In this document: in pieces, positions 1 through 5,053 of the stretch
Numbering within the stretch: position 1 is the first letter of the stretch
How the letters are laid out: each line of letters starts with the position of its first letter
NCBI GenBank assembly: GCA_910587775.1
Contig: CAJUNF010000042.1
Location: 1-9,033 of the forward strand
DNA from: an uncultured Bacilli bacterium
GTDB taxonomy: Bacteria; Bacillota_I; Bacilli_A; RF39; UBA660
Length of the DNA: 9,033 nt
Direction: 5' to 3'
Position numbers and translations under genes: made by a program
The notes under the pieces: model-generated
What the model was told of the DNA's origin: nothing
Database searches by the model: none
The model's input: the letters and a program-made list of their open reading frames with translations, nothing else

Positions 1-130
1 TATCAGGGTAACTTTTATTTGTTTCCCAATTAGATATTGTTTGTCTTGAAACAAATACTTTTAATGCTAATTCATCTTGTGAAATATTTTGTTTTTCTCT
101 ATGTTTTTTAATTCTTGCTCCAACATTCAT
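1..130 (-). CDS. XRE-family helix-turn-helix regulator, N-terminal part (cut by window edge)
   Basis: The 43 visible residues begin MNVGARIKKHREKQNISQDE and continue through ELALKVFVSRQTISNWE, which is a textbook XRE/Cro-type helix-turn-helix: the first helix with RIKKHRE, the turn around NISQDELA, and the recognition helix with SRQTISNWE. The start ATG (128-130) is preceded by a strong GGAGGTG ribosome site about 4 bases upstream. It has its own promoter just upstream (153-180) and is separated from the membrane-protein genes by a terminator. Such proteins repress transcription by binding palindromic operators and are common next to mobile elements. The C-terminal part lies outside the window, so its signal or oligomerisation domain cannot be judged. 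Confidence 0.9.
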   Translation of the reverse strand, partial: MNVGARIKKHREKQNISQDELALKVFVSRQTISNWETNKSYPD

Positions 131-152
131 TTTGCACCTCCAATTACATTTT

Positions 153-180
153 ATAATAAAGAAATATTTTTGTCTGTCAA
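153..180 (-). promoter_or_regulatory. Promoter for the XRE-type regulator
   Basis: On the minus strand a perfect TTGACA (-35, 175-180) is followed after 16 bases by TATTAT (-10, 153-158), which lies about 23 bases before the start codon of the regulator. The transcript would have a very short leader. Confidence 0.65.
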
Positions 181-240
181 AAGTCTTTGACATTGAGTTA
201 TTAGTAATGAAATATAGTAAATATTCTCCTTAATTATAAC

Positions 241-282
241 AAAAAAGAACAAATCATAAACGTGATCTGCTTTATAATTTGT
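241..282 (-). terminator. Rho-independent terminator after the membrane-protein gene
   Basis: Arms ACAAATTATAAA and TTTATGATTTGT (minus strand) form a 12-bp stem with one G-U pair and a 10-base loop, followed by TCTTTTTT. It starts 10 bases after the stop codon of the 69-aa gene, so it ends that two-gene unit before the XRE gene. Confidence 0.75.
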
Positions 283-292
283 AATTTAGCAA

Positions 293-502
293 TTACTTTG
301 TATTTTCTTCGATGGCTTTCTTACTATTTCTATATAAAGAAAATGTTACAAAATATACTAATACTGGTGGTACTACTAATTTTATTGGACTATATTCACC
401 CATTATGGTACACATTACTCCTACAATAAATATAAATGCAGATATAATAGATAAAGTTAAAAATATATTCTTCTTTACTTTTTCTCTTTTTAAATTAAAC
501 AT
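293..502 (-). CDS. Small two-helix membrane protein, unknown function
   Basis: A 69-aa protein starting MFNLKREKVKKN. A basic N-terminus (residues 4-12) is followed by a hydrophobic segment at about 13-34, a short loop with GEYSPIK, a second hydrophobic segment at about 41-57, and a charged tail ending KAIEENTK. This predicts a two-helix membrane protein with both ends in the cytoplasm. I chose the ATG at 500-502 because AGAAGTG lies about 9 bases upstream; a GTG three codons earlier (511) is also in frame but would sit on that site. It follows the 31-aa peptide gene by 25 bases, so the two are probably one operon ended by the hairpin at 241-282. I do not recognise the family. Confidence 0.6.
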   Translation of the reverse strand: MFNLKREKVKKNIFLTLSIISAFIFIVGVMCTIMGEYSPIKLVVPPVLVYFVTFSLYRNSKKAIEENTK

Positions 503-527
503 ATATATCACACTTCTAAATTGTAAT

Positions 528-623
528 TTACCACAATAAATTTATTGCACAAGCAACAACTATACCTATTAGGATTATTATCCATCCTATTGTTTTTTTA
601 TGCTCTTTAAACCATTTTGACAT
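528..623 (-). CDS. 31-aa single-pass membrane peptide
   Basis: The start ATG at 621-623 has a good AGGAG site about 8 bases upstream. The peptide begins MSKWFKEHKKTIGW and continues with a purely hydrophobic stretch (residues 13-27, rich in Ile, Val and Ala) ending NLLW. The pattern is a short basic amphipathic head plus one transmembrane helix, as seen in small bacterial membrane peptides, including holin-like or type I toxin peptides and regulatory micropeptides. The next gene downstream is also a small membrane protein. Its ribosome site starts only about 14 bases beyond the 3' end of the group II intron, so the intron sits directly in its upstream region and may have separated it from its original promoter. 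The function is unknown. Confidence 0.55.
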   Translation of the reverse strand: MSKWFKEHKKTIGWIIILIGIVVACAINLLW

Positions 624-648
624 ATTTACCACTCCTATCTGTTCGACA

Positions 649-721
649 GTCTAGTAGACAAATGCCTCACGACATAAGCCCCTATACAGATCCGTACGTG
701 CAGTTTTCCCGCATACGGCTC
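649..721 (-). ncRNA. Group II intron domains V and VI, 3' end
   Basis: Downstream of the reverse transcriptase stop codon, the minus strand at 689-721 reads GAGCCGTATG through GTACGGATC, a 33-nt hairpin with the typical domain V layout: a GAGCC start, a GAAA-type loop, and a GUACGG return. It is followed by a domain VI-like hairpin (AUGUC, GUGA, GGCAU) and a terminal CTACTAGAC resembling the usual CTAC(C/T)CGAY intron end, putting the 3' splice site near 649/648. In the catalytic triad helix the return strand has GGATC where GGTTC is usual, giving a G-A mismatch opposite the triad G. That could weaken catalysis, but it may be a class variant. Confidence 0.75.
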
Positions 722-2016
722 CTCATAATAATATTCACTCAAATAGACTTACATATATCTTTGGCATTTCGATTTTATACACTTTAAACATCTCATTAAG
801 TCCATTCCAGTTATAACTTCTTCTGTTACTTCTTTTATTTAAAACTTTGAATAACATTTCAATTGTTCTCTGTCTATAATTATACATCATTCTTCCGTTG
901 TATGAAACTCCGTAATAATGATAATGACCTAACAGTTTTCTATTAAGTGCTTTCACTAAATCTTTTGTTTTCACATCTCGATTTTCATAAAGCCAAACTT
1001 TCATTGCCTTAATTTTCTGTTTGAATTTCTTACGACTTGTTTTCATCTTAACAGAGAACTTTCCTTTTCTTGTTTTACTACAATAGAATGTAAAGCCTAG
1101 AAAATCAAAAGTTTCTGGTTTTCCTAGTCCTTTCTGTTTTCTGTCATTTTCGACAAATCTACCAAATTCTAGTAATCTACTTTTACTACTCTCTAATTCT
1201 AAACCAAATTTATTCATTCTCTTTTCTAATGCTCTATAGTATGCTTCTGCTTCACTTTTATATTGAAACCCAGTTATAAAGTCATCTGCATAAACCACTA
1301 AAAAAGTTGCTCCTTTAGATTTTCTTTCAATAACTACCTTGTACCACATTACTAAAACATAATGCATATAAATATTGGCTAGTACTGGACTAACTATATT
1401 TCCTTGTGCTGAACCCTCTGTTGTTTCAATATATTTGCCATCGTCCATTATTCCTGCTTTTAGATATTTCTTTATAAGCCATAATATGTTCTTGTCTTGA
1501 ATATTTAGTTCTAACATTTTCATTAGCCATTCGTGATTTATATGGTCAAAGAAACCTTTAATATCTGCATCTACTATGTAGTTTATTCTTCTACTCATAA
1601 TTTCTTTTCTCACGTATTTTATCGCTTGATGGCAACCTATGTTAGGTCTAAAACCAAACATATTCTCTTTGAACTTTGGTTCATATATTGCTTCTAGTAA
1701 TTTCTTTAATGCTAGTTGTACTATTTTATCTTCATATATCGAAATACCTAGAGGTCGCATTTTACCATTCCCTTTGGGTATATAAACTCTTAAAGCTGGT
1801 GATGGTTTATATGCTTTGTTCTTTAGTCTAGTAACTAAATCTTTGATGTTTTCTTCTAAATTTGCATTATACATATCTTTTGTCATTCTATCAATTCCGA
1901 CTGCTTTATTACCATCAAGTTCCTTATGACATTGTACTAGTAATTCTTTATTGATTAAATGATAAATTGATGTGAATTTTGTCTTTGGTTGTTCTTTTGA
2001 GATTTGAGCTATTCTT
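649..2016 (-). mobile_element. 5'-truncated group II intron (reverse transcriptase plus domains V-VI)
   Basis: The remnant consists of a nearly complete intron-encoded protein and the 3' ribozyme domains. Domains I-III, which should lie several hundred bases upstream of the protein gene with a GUGYG 5' end, are absent: the sequence runs straight from recombinase zinc-ribbon codons into the reverse transcriptase at about 2016. The copy cannot splice by itself. 5' truncation is a known outcome of incomplete target-primed reverse transcription. However, the 3' flank is not recombinase sequence, so a later deletion joining two loci explains the layout better. Confidence 0.7.
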
Positions 2017-2498
2017 TTCTTACAACAATTACATTTGTAATAAATATGTTTATCTCCTGTACCTCTTGTACTAGATTCTCCACCCATAATTTTATGACAT
2101 TTAGGGCAAAGTATCTTTTGCATAAAAATATAAGTTCTTTTTCTCTTAAAATTTTTGAGATTCTTTTCTTTTCGTTTTTGTACGCAATCAAAGGTTGTTT
2201 TATCTATAATAGTTGGTACAACATTTTCAAATATTTGAGCATTTTTCTTATCTCTTTTACCATGTTCAATATTTCCTATATAGATTTTATTGGATAGAAT
2301 TTTATCAACAGTAGTAGTTGCCCAATGCCTATTTAAAACATTTTCTTCATTAAATTTCTCACATATATAACATACCGATGAACCCTCTAAATACATATTG
2401 AAAATTCTTTTGACTACTTCAGCTTCTATTTCATCAATCACTAACTTTTTACTCTTGTCTTTCTTTGTATAACCAAGAGCAGGCTTCCCCGAAATATG
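735..2498 (-). CDS. Recombinase C-terminal part fused in frame to a group II intron reverse transcriptase/maturase
   Basis: The frame opens at His2498 (HISGKPALGY) as the second half of serine recombinase A. It runs through the recombinase DNA-binding domain into a zinc ribbon (CPKC, CNCC) and switches at about 2016-2020 to group II intron reverse transcriptase sequence. Counting from an internal GTG at 2441, the zinc ribbon is at residues 112-140. The reverse transcriptase then runs from RIAQISKE (143) with the catalytic DIKGFFD (about 293-299), SAQGN (344-348) and YADD (384-387), followed by a maturase domain containing LGHYHYYGV (504-512). There is no C-terminal HNH nuclease. Only the first few residues of the reverse transcriptase are missing, whereas the recombinase loses its coiled coil and C-terminus. 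The frame has no obvious start of its own with a good ribosome site; it would be joined to the catalytic half at 3185 if the insert at 2499-3184 were removed. It could be a functional chimera or simply an in-frame deletion scar. Confidence 0.8.
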   Translation of the reverse strand, partial: HISGKPALGYTKKDKSKKLVIDEIEAEVVKRIFNMYLEGSSVCYICEKFNEENVLNRHWATTTVDKILSNKIYIGNIEHGKRDKKNAQIFENVVPTIIDKTTFDCVQKRKEKNLKNFKRKRTYIFMQKILCPKCHKIMGGESSTRGTGDKHIYYKCNCCKKRIAQISKEQPKTKFTSIYHLINKELLVQCHKELDGNKAVGIDRMTKDMYNANLEENIKDLVTRLKNKAYKPSPALRVYIPKGNGKMRPLGISIYEDKIVQLALKKLLEAIYEPKFKENMFGFRPNIGCHQAIKYVRKEIMSRRINYIVDADIKGFFDHINHEWLMKMLELNIQDKNILWLIKKYLKAGIMDDGKYIETTEGSAQGNIVSPVLANIYMHYVLVMWYKVVIERKSKGATFLVVYADDFITGFQYKSEAEAYYRALEKRMNKFGLELESSKSRLLEFGRFVENDRKQKGLGKPETFDFLGFTFYCSKTRKGKFSVKMKTSRKKFKQKIKAMKVWLYENRDVKTKDLVKALNRKLLGHYHYYGVSYNGRMMYNYRQRTIEMLFKVLNKRSNRRSYNWNGLNEMFKVYKIEMPKIYVSLFE

Positions 2499-2521
2499 TC
2501 TACCACGTACATAATAGCACC
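2499..2521 (-). repeat. Inverted repeat, distal end of inserted element A
   Basis: The 23-bp end reads GGTGCTATTATG then TACGTGGTAGA on the minus strand, directly before the recombinase codon CAT. It matches the distal end of element B (6818-6840) at 22 of 23 positions. Confidence 0.8.
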
Positions 2522-2549
2522 AGCAAAAAAAACAAATATATTAATCTTT

Positions 2550-2933
2550 TTATCTTTTTTTATTATTTTGCTTTTTCTCTTCATTTATTCTATGTATTAG
2601 CTCTAATTCCGAATCATCAAAATCTCCAGACCCAAAACAGCATCGTAATCTCCAATCATATAAGCTTGGTCCATCTGGCTTTGCTGCACTAGTATAAAAA
2701 CAACTTGAAAAGAATAGATAATTTTCAATGGTTTCCATTTCTTCATCTGTTATTTCCTTTCCATTATAATAATTTTGCAAAACAGATCGTATATTGTATT
2801 CACACATTTTTTTTAAATAATCATTATACTCATAATAGTCAAACATTTTACTTTTAATCTTTTTTAATTTTCCCATTTTTTGTATATCATGACTTAAAGT
2901 CTGCATTCTTTCTCTATTTTTTTCTTCATTCAT
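2550..2933 (-). CDS. Unknown 127-aa cargo protein of element A
   Basis: The protein begins MNEEKNRERMQTLSHDIQKM and is charged and largely helical at the N-terminus. A middle part is rich in Tyr and Asn (YYEYNDYLKK, QNYYNGKEITDEE), and a region with CCFGSGDFDDSELELIHR precedes a basic lysine-rich end. No signal peptide or membrane segment is visible, so it is probably cytosolic. I do not recognise the family. I chose the ATG at 2931-2933 because GGAG lies 9 bases upstream; an in-frame ATG at 2951 would lie upstream of that site. A TATAAT (2979-2984 on the minus strand) suggests its own promoter, with only a weak -35. It reads in the same direction as the interrupted recombinase, unlike the cargo of element B. 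Confidence 0.6.
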   Translation of the reverse strand: MNEEKNRERMQTLSHDIQKMGKLKKIKSKMFDYYEYNDYLKKMCEYNIRSVLQNYYNGKEITDEEMETIENYLFFSSCFYTSAAKPDGPSLYDWRLRCCFGSGDFDDSELELIHRINEEKKQNNKKR

Positions 2934-3040
2934 ATTTTTCAACTCCATCATAAATATATTATTTTGAAACTCGAATATATTATATCATAAAATTTATAAA
3001 AATAACTTTTGATATACCCAAGAAAATTTATTTTAATCCA

Positions 3041-3170
3041 AATAAGTAACACACTACTAAGTCGACAGAGTCAACTTAGGTTTCGTGTACCAAAGGTGAT
3101 CTTTTGGAATTCTTGAAAGGCAATGTAAAAATTGCTTTTTCAAATGTTAAAAATGTATTGGTGCTATTAT
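3041..3170 (-). ncRNA. Conserved structured stretch of element A (putative RNA)
   Basis: Non-coding stretch of about 130 nt immediately inside the proximal inverted repeat, about three quarters identical to 5598-5727 in element B although the two cargo regions are unrelated. In order it shows a GCAAU/AUUGC hairpin, a CAAAAG/CCUUUG hairpin with one mismatch, and a 10-bp hairpin CUAAGUUGAC-UCU-GUCGACUUAG (3057-3079) enclosed by GUACAC paired with GUGUGU. Compared with element B, one pair of the long stem changes from G-C to A-U and two pairs of the enclosing helix change while staying paired. That argues for selection on structure. It matches no RNA family I can name. Confidence 0.6.
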
Positions 3171-3182
3171 ATATATATAGGC
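3160..3182 (-). repeat. Inverted repeat, proximal end of inserted element A
   Basis: The minus strand reads GCCTATATATAT then ATAATAGCACC. The inner 11 bp are identical to the other three ends. The outer part has degenerated to an AT run instead of the CACGT seen at the other ends. The recombinase fragment stops inside it (TAA at 3167-3169). Confidence 0.75.
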
Positions 3183-3649
3183 TGACCCTTTTTAGCGGCT
3201 CCTACAAGTCCAAACTTCGTTCTCTCACTTGTTCTTTCTATTTCTAGTTGTGCAAGTATTGTAAGCATTCGAATAAAGAATTTGCCATTAGCATTTCCTG
3301 TATTAATTTCTTCAGCAACACTTTCTAAATCACAATGATAGTCCTCTAAAAGAGTACAAATTGTTTCCAAGTCTTTAATAGAACGAGTAAGTCTATCTAG
3401 TTTATAGACAATAATCTTGTTAATTTTTCCATCTTTCATATCTTGTATCATTTCTTTAAATTTTGGTCGATTCGTATTTTTTGCTGAAACTCCTTCTTCA
3501 CGATATACTTTATATATTTTATAACCTTTAAATTCACATAGTTTTCGTAGTCTATCTTCTTGTTCATCTAAACTATGACCAAATCTACTTTGATCCTCCG
3601 TTGAAACTCTAGGATATAGACCACAAATGATTTCTTTTTCTTCTTTCAA
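3167..3649 (-). CDS. Serine recombinase A, N-terminal catalytic fragment
   Basis: This is the catalytic half of a large serine recombinase, which cuts and rejoins DNA through a phosphoserine link to integrate or excise the element. MKEEKEIICGLYPRVSTEDQ carries the active serine (Ser16 in YPRVS). EGVSAKNTNRP and YKLDRLTRS supply the conserved arginines, and LAQLEIERTSERTKFG starts the long helix that joins the domains. The frame then enters element A and stops after GQPIYI. I chose the TTG start at 3647-3649 because AGGAAGGA lies about 10 bases upstream; the GTG at 3694 lies inside a terminator stem. Without its DNA-binding half the 160-aa product should not recombine specifically. It is closely related to the fragment at 5122-5601 and is its mirror image around the tRNA genes. 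Confidence 0.85.
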   Translation of the reverse strand: MKEEKEIICGLYPRVSTEDQSRFGHSLDEQEDRLRKLCEFKGYKIYKVYREEGVSAKNTNRPKFKEMIQDMKDGKINKIIVYKLDRLTRSIKDLETICTLLEDYHCDLESVAEEINTGNANGKFFIRMLTILAQLEIERTSERTKFGLVGAAKKGQPIYI

Positions 3650-3684
3650 TTTCTCACTTTCCTTCCTTTTTATTTTTTTAAAAC

Positions 3685-3716
3685 GAAAAAACACAAGAGA
3701 GAGATTTCCCTTGTGT
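3685..3716 (-). terminator. Terminator or attenuator before recombinase A
   Basis: On the minus strand ACACAAGGGA and TCTCTTGTGT form a 10-bp stem with a 6-base loop followed by TTTTTT. It lies between the small gene (ends 3882) and the TTG start of recombinase A, mirroring the terminator at 5002-5049 on the other side. A transcript from upstream must pass it to express the recombinase. Confidence 0.7.
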
Positions 3717-3755
3717 TAGGTAACCAAAAATATAATGTTAGTTATTAAGTTCATA

Positions 3756-3784
3756 TATGATAGATTTTTCATCTATCATACCAA
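3756..3784 (-). promoter_or_regulatory. Palindrome overlapping a possible extended -10 promoter of recombinase A
   Basis: A perfect 10-bp inverted repeat (TATGATAGAT, 5-base spacer, ATCTATCATA; 3756-3780) contains TATGAT on the minus strand at 3775-3780, preceded by TTGG, which gives a TGnTATGAT extended -10. A protein bound to the palindrome would cover this promoter. The repeat array at 3801-3877 lies directly upstream. No strong -35 is visible. Confidence 0.4.
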
Positions 3785-3800
3785 GTTTAGCACTACCACA

Positions 3801-3877
3801 ACGCAAAGTCTAGGCAAAAAAGTGGCAAATTTCGTGCAAGATTGTTGCAAAAAGTATGCAAAAAAGTTGCAAATCCC
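3801..3877 (-). repeat. Seven tandem 11-bp repeats, GCAA in exact helical phase
   Basis: Seven consecutive 11-bp units from 3801 to 3877 share GCAA at the same position (C at 3804, 3815, 3826, 3837, 3848, 3859 and 3870), usually followed by more A. On the minus strand each unit ends in a T-run plus TTGC. The period of about one helical turn puts all copies on the same DNA face and should bend the DNA. The array lies between the small gene and the putative recombinase A promoter. Confidence 0.8.
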
Positions 3878-3881
3878 TATA

Positions 3882-4175
3882 TCAATACATTTTATTCATT
3901 GTATTTAATATACTGATATATTTGGTTATAGATATAATAGCATTATCACTAGGAATATATATTTTATCTTCATCATTATAAAGTAGAGCAATTAAAGTAT
4001 GATGCTTATTATTAACTATAATCTTATATGGCTCTTGTACACTTAAATTCGTTTTATCAAATTTAATCAAATGTCCATCTATAAATTCAACTTCTAAGTT
4101 TCCCATACTAACTTTCATTTTTAGTTTTTTCTTAATTTCACAAGGAAATTCTAATGTTTCTATGGTCGTTTTCAT
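3882..4175 (-). CDS. Small conserved element protein next to tRNA-Thr, unknown function
   Basis: A 97-aa protein beginning MKTTIETLEFPCEIKKKL and containing IKFDKTNLSVQEPYKIIV. It is a paralogue of the 91-aa protein at 4639-4914: both share DKTNLS, then EP, then a basic residue and II, and a C-terminal I..LN block. No membrane segment or helix-turn-helix is evident, and alternating hydrophobic residues suggest a beta-rich fold. Being the first gene after the tRNA and just before the recombinase on both sides suggests a role in the integration or excision cycle, such as regulator or directionality factor, but this is inference from position only. AAAGGAG lies about 13 bases before the ATG. There is no promoter between the tRNA terminator and this gene. 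Confidence 0.75.
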   Translation of the reverse strand: MKTTIETLEFPCEIKKKLKMKVSMGNLEVEFIDGHLIKFDKTNLSVQEPYKIIVNNKHHTLIALLYNDEDKIYIPSDNAIISITKYISILNTMNKMY

Positions 4176-4204
4176 AAAAATTCATCAACTCCTTTACAAC
4201 AATG

Positions 4205-4235
4205 AAAAAAGCCCATAATATCAAATACTATGAAC
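4205..4235 (-). terminator. Terminator after tRNA-Thr
   Basis: On the minus strand GTTCATAGTA and TATTATGGGC pair around TTTGA, followed by TTTTTT (4205-4210). A second stem with one bulge (GTAAAA, TCGC / GCGATTTTAC) lies between it and the tRNA. The small gene's ribosome site follows directly. Confidence 0.7.
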
Positions 4236-4278
4236 TTTATATATGTAAAATCGCTTAAAGTGCGACTTTTACCCTCAA

Positions 4279-4354
4279 TGGTGCTGAAAGCAGGACTTGA
4301 ACCTGTGACCTACGCGTTACGAGGGCGTTGCTCTACCAACTGAGCTATTTCAGC
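4279..4354 (-). tRNA. tRNA-Thr (anticodon CGT)
   Basis: A 76-nt cloverleaf with acceptor GCTGAAA/TTTCAGC, D-arm GCTC-AGTTGGTA-GAGC, anticodon loop CTCGTAA (CGT, reading ACG), variable loop AGGTC, T-arm ACAGG-TTCAAGT-CCTGC, discriminator A and an encoded CCA. The anticodon stem ACGCC/CGCGT has a C-C mismatch at the pair next to the loop (31-39), where a G would complete the helix. The gene is divergent from tRNA-Gly and shares the promoter interval with it. One mobile element begins directly downstream. Confidence 0.95.
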
Positions 4355-4363
4355 AACAATTAC

Positions 4364-4393
4364 ATTATATCTTATTATAATTAAAAAATTCAA
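4364..4393 (-). promoter_or_regulatory. tRNA-Thr promoter
   Basis: TTGAAT (-35, 4388-4393) and TATAAT (-10, 4364-4369) on the minus strand are separated by 18 bases. The -10 ends 9 bases before the tRNA. The -35 lies in one arm of an imperfect inverted repeat (4389-4415) whose other arm holds the tRNA-Gly -35. Confidence 0.65.
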
Positions 4394-4410
4394 TATTTTT
4401 CAAAAAAACA

Positions 4411-4438
4411 TTGAATTTTATTTAATATATGATATAAT
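4411..4438 (+). promoter_or_regulatory. tRNA-Gly promoter
   Basis: TTGAAT (4411-4416), a 16-base spacer and TATAAT (4433-4438) end 19 bases before the tRNA. The -35 is identical to that of the divergent tRNA-Thr promoter. Confidence 0.65.
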
Positions 4439-4457
4439 TTTAAATGTAATCTGAATT

Positions 4458-4531
4458 GCAGGTGTAGTTCAATGGTAGAACTTCAGCCTTCCAAGCTGAT
4501 AACGTGGGTTCGATTCCCATCACCTGCTCCA
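4458..4531 (+). tRNA. tRNA-Gly (anticodon TCC)
   Basis: A 74-nt cloverleaf with acceptor GCAGGTG/CACCTGC, D-arm GTTC-AATGGTA-GAAC, anticodon loop CTTCCAA (TCC, reading GGA and GGG), T-arm GTGGG-TTCGATT-CCCAT, discriminator T and an encoded CCA. The bases after its 3' end (CCATTGA) are the same as those after tRNA-Thr. A mobile element begins directly downstream. Confidence 0.96.
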
Positions 4532-4572
4532 TTGACGAATCTGTTCGAACTTTTCGGACATTGATATATAGA

Positions 4573-4597
4573 AATCAATCGAAAGATTGGTTTTTTT
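4573..4597 (+). terminator. Terminator after tRNA-Gly
   Basis: AATCAATC and GATTGGTT form an 8-bp stem closed by a GAAA tetraloop, followed by a T-run to 4597. Upstream, TGTTCGAA/TTCGGACA forms a further 8-bp hairpin right behind the tRNA. The next gene starts 41 bases later without its own promoter. Confidence 0.75.
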
Positions 4598-4638
4598 GTA
4601 GTTACAAAGAAATCATCCTAAAGGAAGGATGGTGTTTT

Positions 4639-4914
4639 ATGATTAGGTTTATCACACAAGAGATACCTTTTGAGAAGTCTTTAAAACAAAGATTAGAATT
4701 TATCTGTCAGTTTTGCAAAACTAAACCTATATTTATTAATGGTAATATTAGAAAAATTGATAAAACTAATCTCTCTTACATTGAACCTCATAGGATAATT
4801 ATTAAAGGTATTACATTTCTTGTATTTAATTATTCTACTGATATTTATATTGGAAATCTAGCAAATAAAATACAAATATCAGAGTTAGAAAATTATTTAA
4901 ACACTATTAAATAG
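4639..4914 (+). CDS. Small conserved element protein next to tRNA-Gly, unknown function
   Basis: A 91-aa protein beginning MIRFITQEIPFEKSLKQRL and containing RKIDKTNLSYIEPHRIIIK, a clear paralogue of the 97-aa protein at 3882-4175. The open frame extends upstream into the tRNA gene, but the ATG at 4639 is the credible start: AAGGAAGGA lies just upstream, and earlier starts would fall in the tRNA or its terminator. One CxxC-like pair (CQFC, residues 23-26) is present here but not in the paralogue. No membrane segment is seen. It sits between tRNA-Gly and recombinase B exactly as its paralogue sits between tRNA-Thr and recombinase A. Function unknown; a role as accessory factor to the recombinase is inferred from position. 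Confidence 0.75.
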   Translation: MIRFITQEIPFEKSLKQRLEFICQFCKTKPIFINGNIRKIDKTNLSYIEPHRIIIKGITFLVFNYSTDIYIGNLANKIQISELENYLNTIK

Positions 4915-4926
4915 ATTTTCACAGGA

Positions 4927-4955
4927 TGGACATTTTAAGACAAAAGTTGTATAAT
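4927..4955 (+). promoter_or_regulatory. Promoter for the recombinase B leader
   Basis: TGGACA (4927-4932) and TATAAT (4950-4955) are separated by 17 bases, a near-consensus promoter 12 bases after the small gene's stop codon. Transcription would begin near 4962, giving a leader of about 160 nt that contains a GGATAA/TTATCC hairpin (4965-4980) and then the terminator at 5002-5049. Confidence 0.6.
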
Positions 4956-5001
4956 TAATATAGTGGATAAAGAGTTATCCCAAGTCTTACAATGTAGTTT
5001 T

Positions 5002-5049
5002 GAGAAGTGAAAGTATTATATTTAGTAGTACCTTCACTTCTCTTTTTTT
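5002..5049 (+). terminator. Strong terminator or attenuator in the recombinase B leader
   Basis: GAGAAGTGAA (5002-5011) pairs perfectly with TTCACTTCTC (5033-5042) and is followed by seven T. It lies between a good promoter and the recombinase start, so it either releases a short RNA or controls recombinase expression by attenuation. The left side has a hairpin in the same place (3685-3716) with unrelated sequence. Confidence 0.75.
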
Positions 5050-5053
5050 GAAA

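Larger units (their letters stand above)
2499..3184 (-). mobile_element. Inserted element A (686 bp) interrupting serine recombinase A
   Basis: The recombinase frame stops 18 bases after the codons AAG GGT at 3185-3190 and resumes with CAT ATT TCG at 2498. Joining them gives KKG-HISGKPALGY, the sequence expected of this recombinase family. The insert has inverted-repeat ends (3160-3182 and 2499-2521) flanked by CA on both sides, a conserved structured stretch at its proximal end (3041-3170), and one gene (2550-2933) on the same strand as the recombinase. There is no transposase or nuclease. It shares its ends, RNA-like stretch and insertion point with element B, but not its cargo. The type of mobility is unknown. 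Confidence 0.8.

Noticed and set aside
312..539. Plus-strand open frame of 75 codons
   Set aside because: It is the antisense of the 69-aa and 31-aa membrane genes, has no ribosome site, and its composition is that of a reversed membrane protein.
2004..2297. Open frames of 97 (plus strand) and 60 (minus strand) codons inside the recombinase/reverse transcriptase gene
   Set aside because: Both overlap well-conserved zinc-ribbon and recombinase codons in other frames and show no ribosome site.
2465..2692. Plus-strand open frame of 75 codons across the end of element A
   Set aside because: It runs through an inverted repeat and antisense to the 127-aa cargo gene, with low-complexity composition and no ribosome site.
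2499..3184. Element A as an ordinary IS or a decayed IS
   Set aside because: No transposase fragment is visible, and the insertion point and internal RNA-like stretch are the same as in element B, which random IS insertion would not give.
3167..3184. Simple nonsense mutations or frameshifts in the recombinases
   Set aside because: Both genes break at the same codon, both resume in frame exactly after an inverted repeat, and hundreds of bases with their own genes lie between.
3801..3877. CRISPR array
   Set aside because: The units are 11 bp with only about 4-5 conserved bases and no spacer structure; there are no cas genes.
4504..4638. Extended start of the 91-aa gene inside tRNA-Gly
   Set aside because: It would put coding sequence across the tRNA, its terminator and the ribosome site of the better start at 4639.
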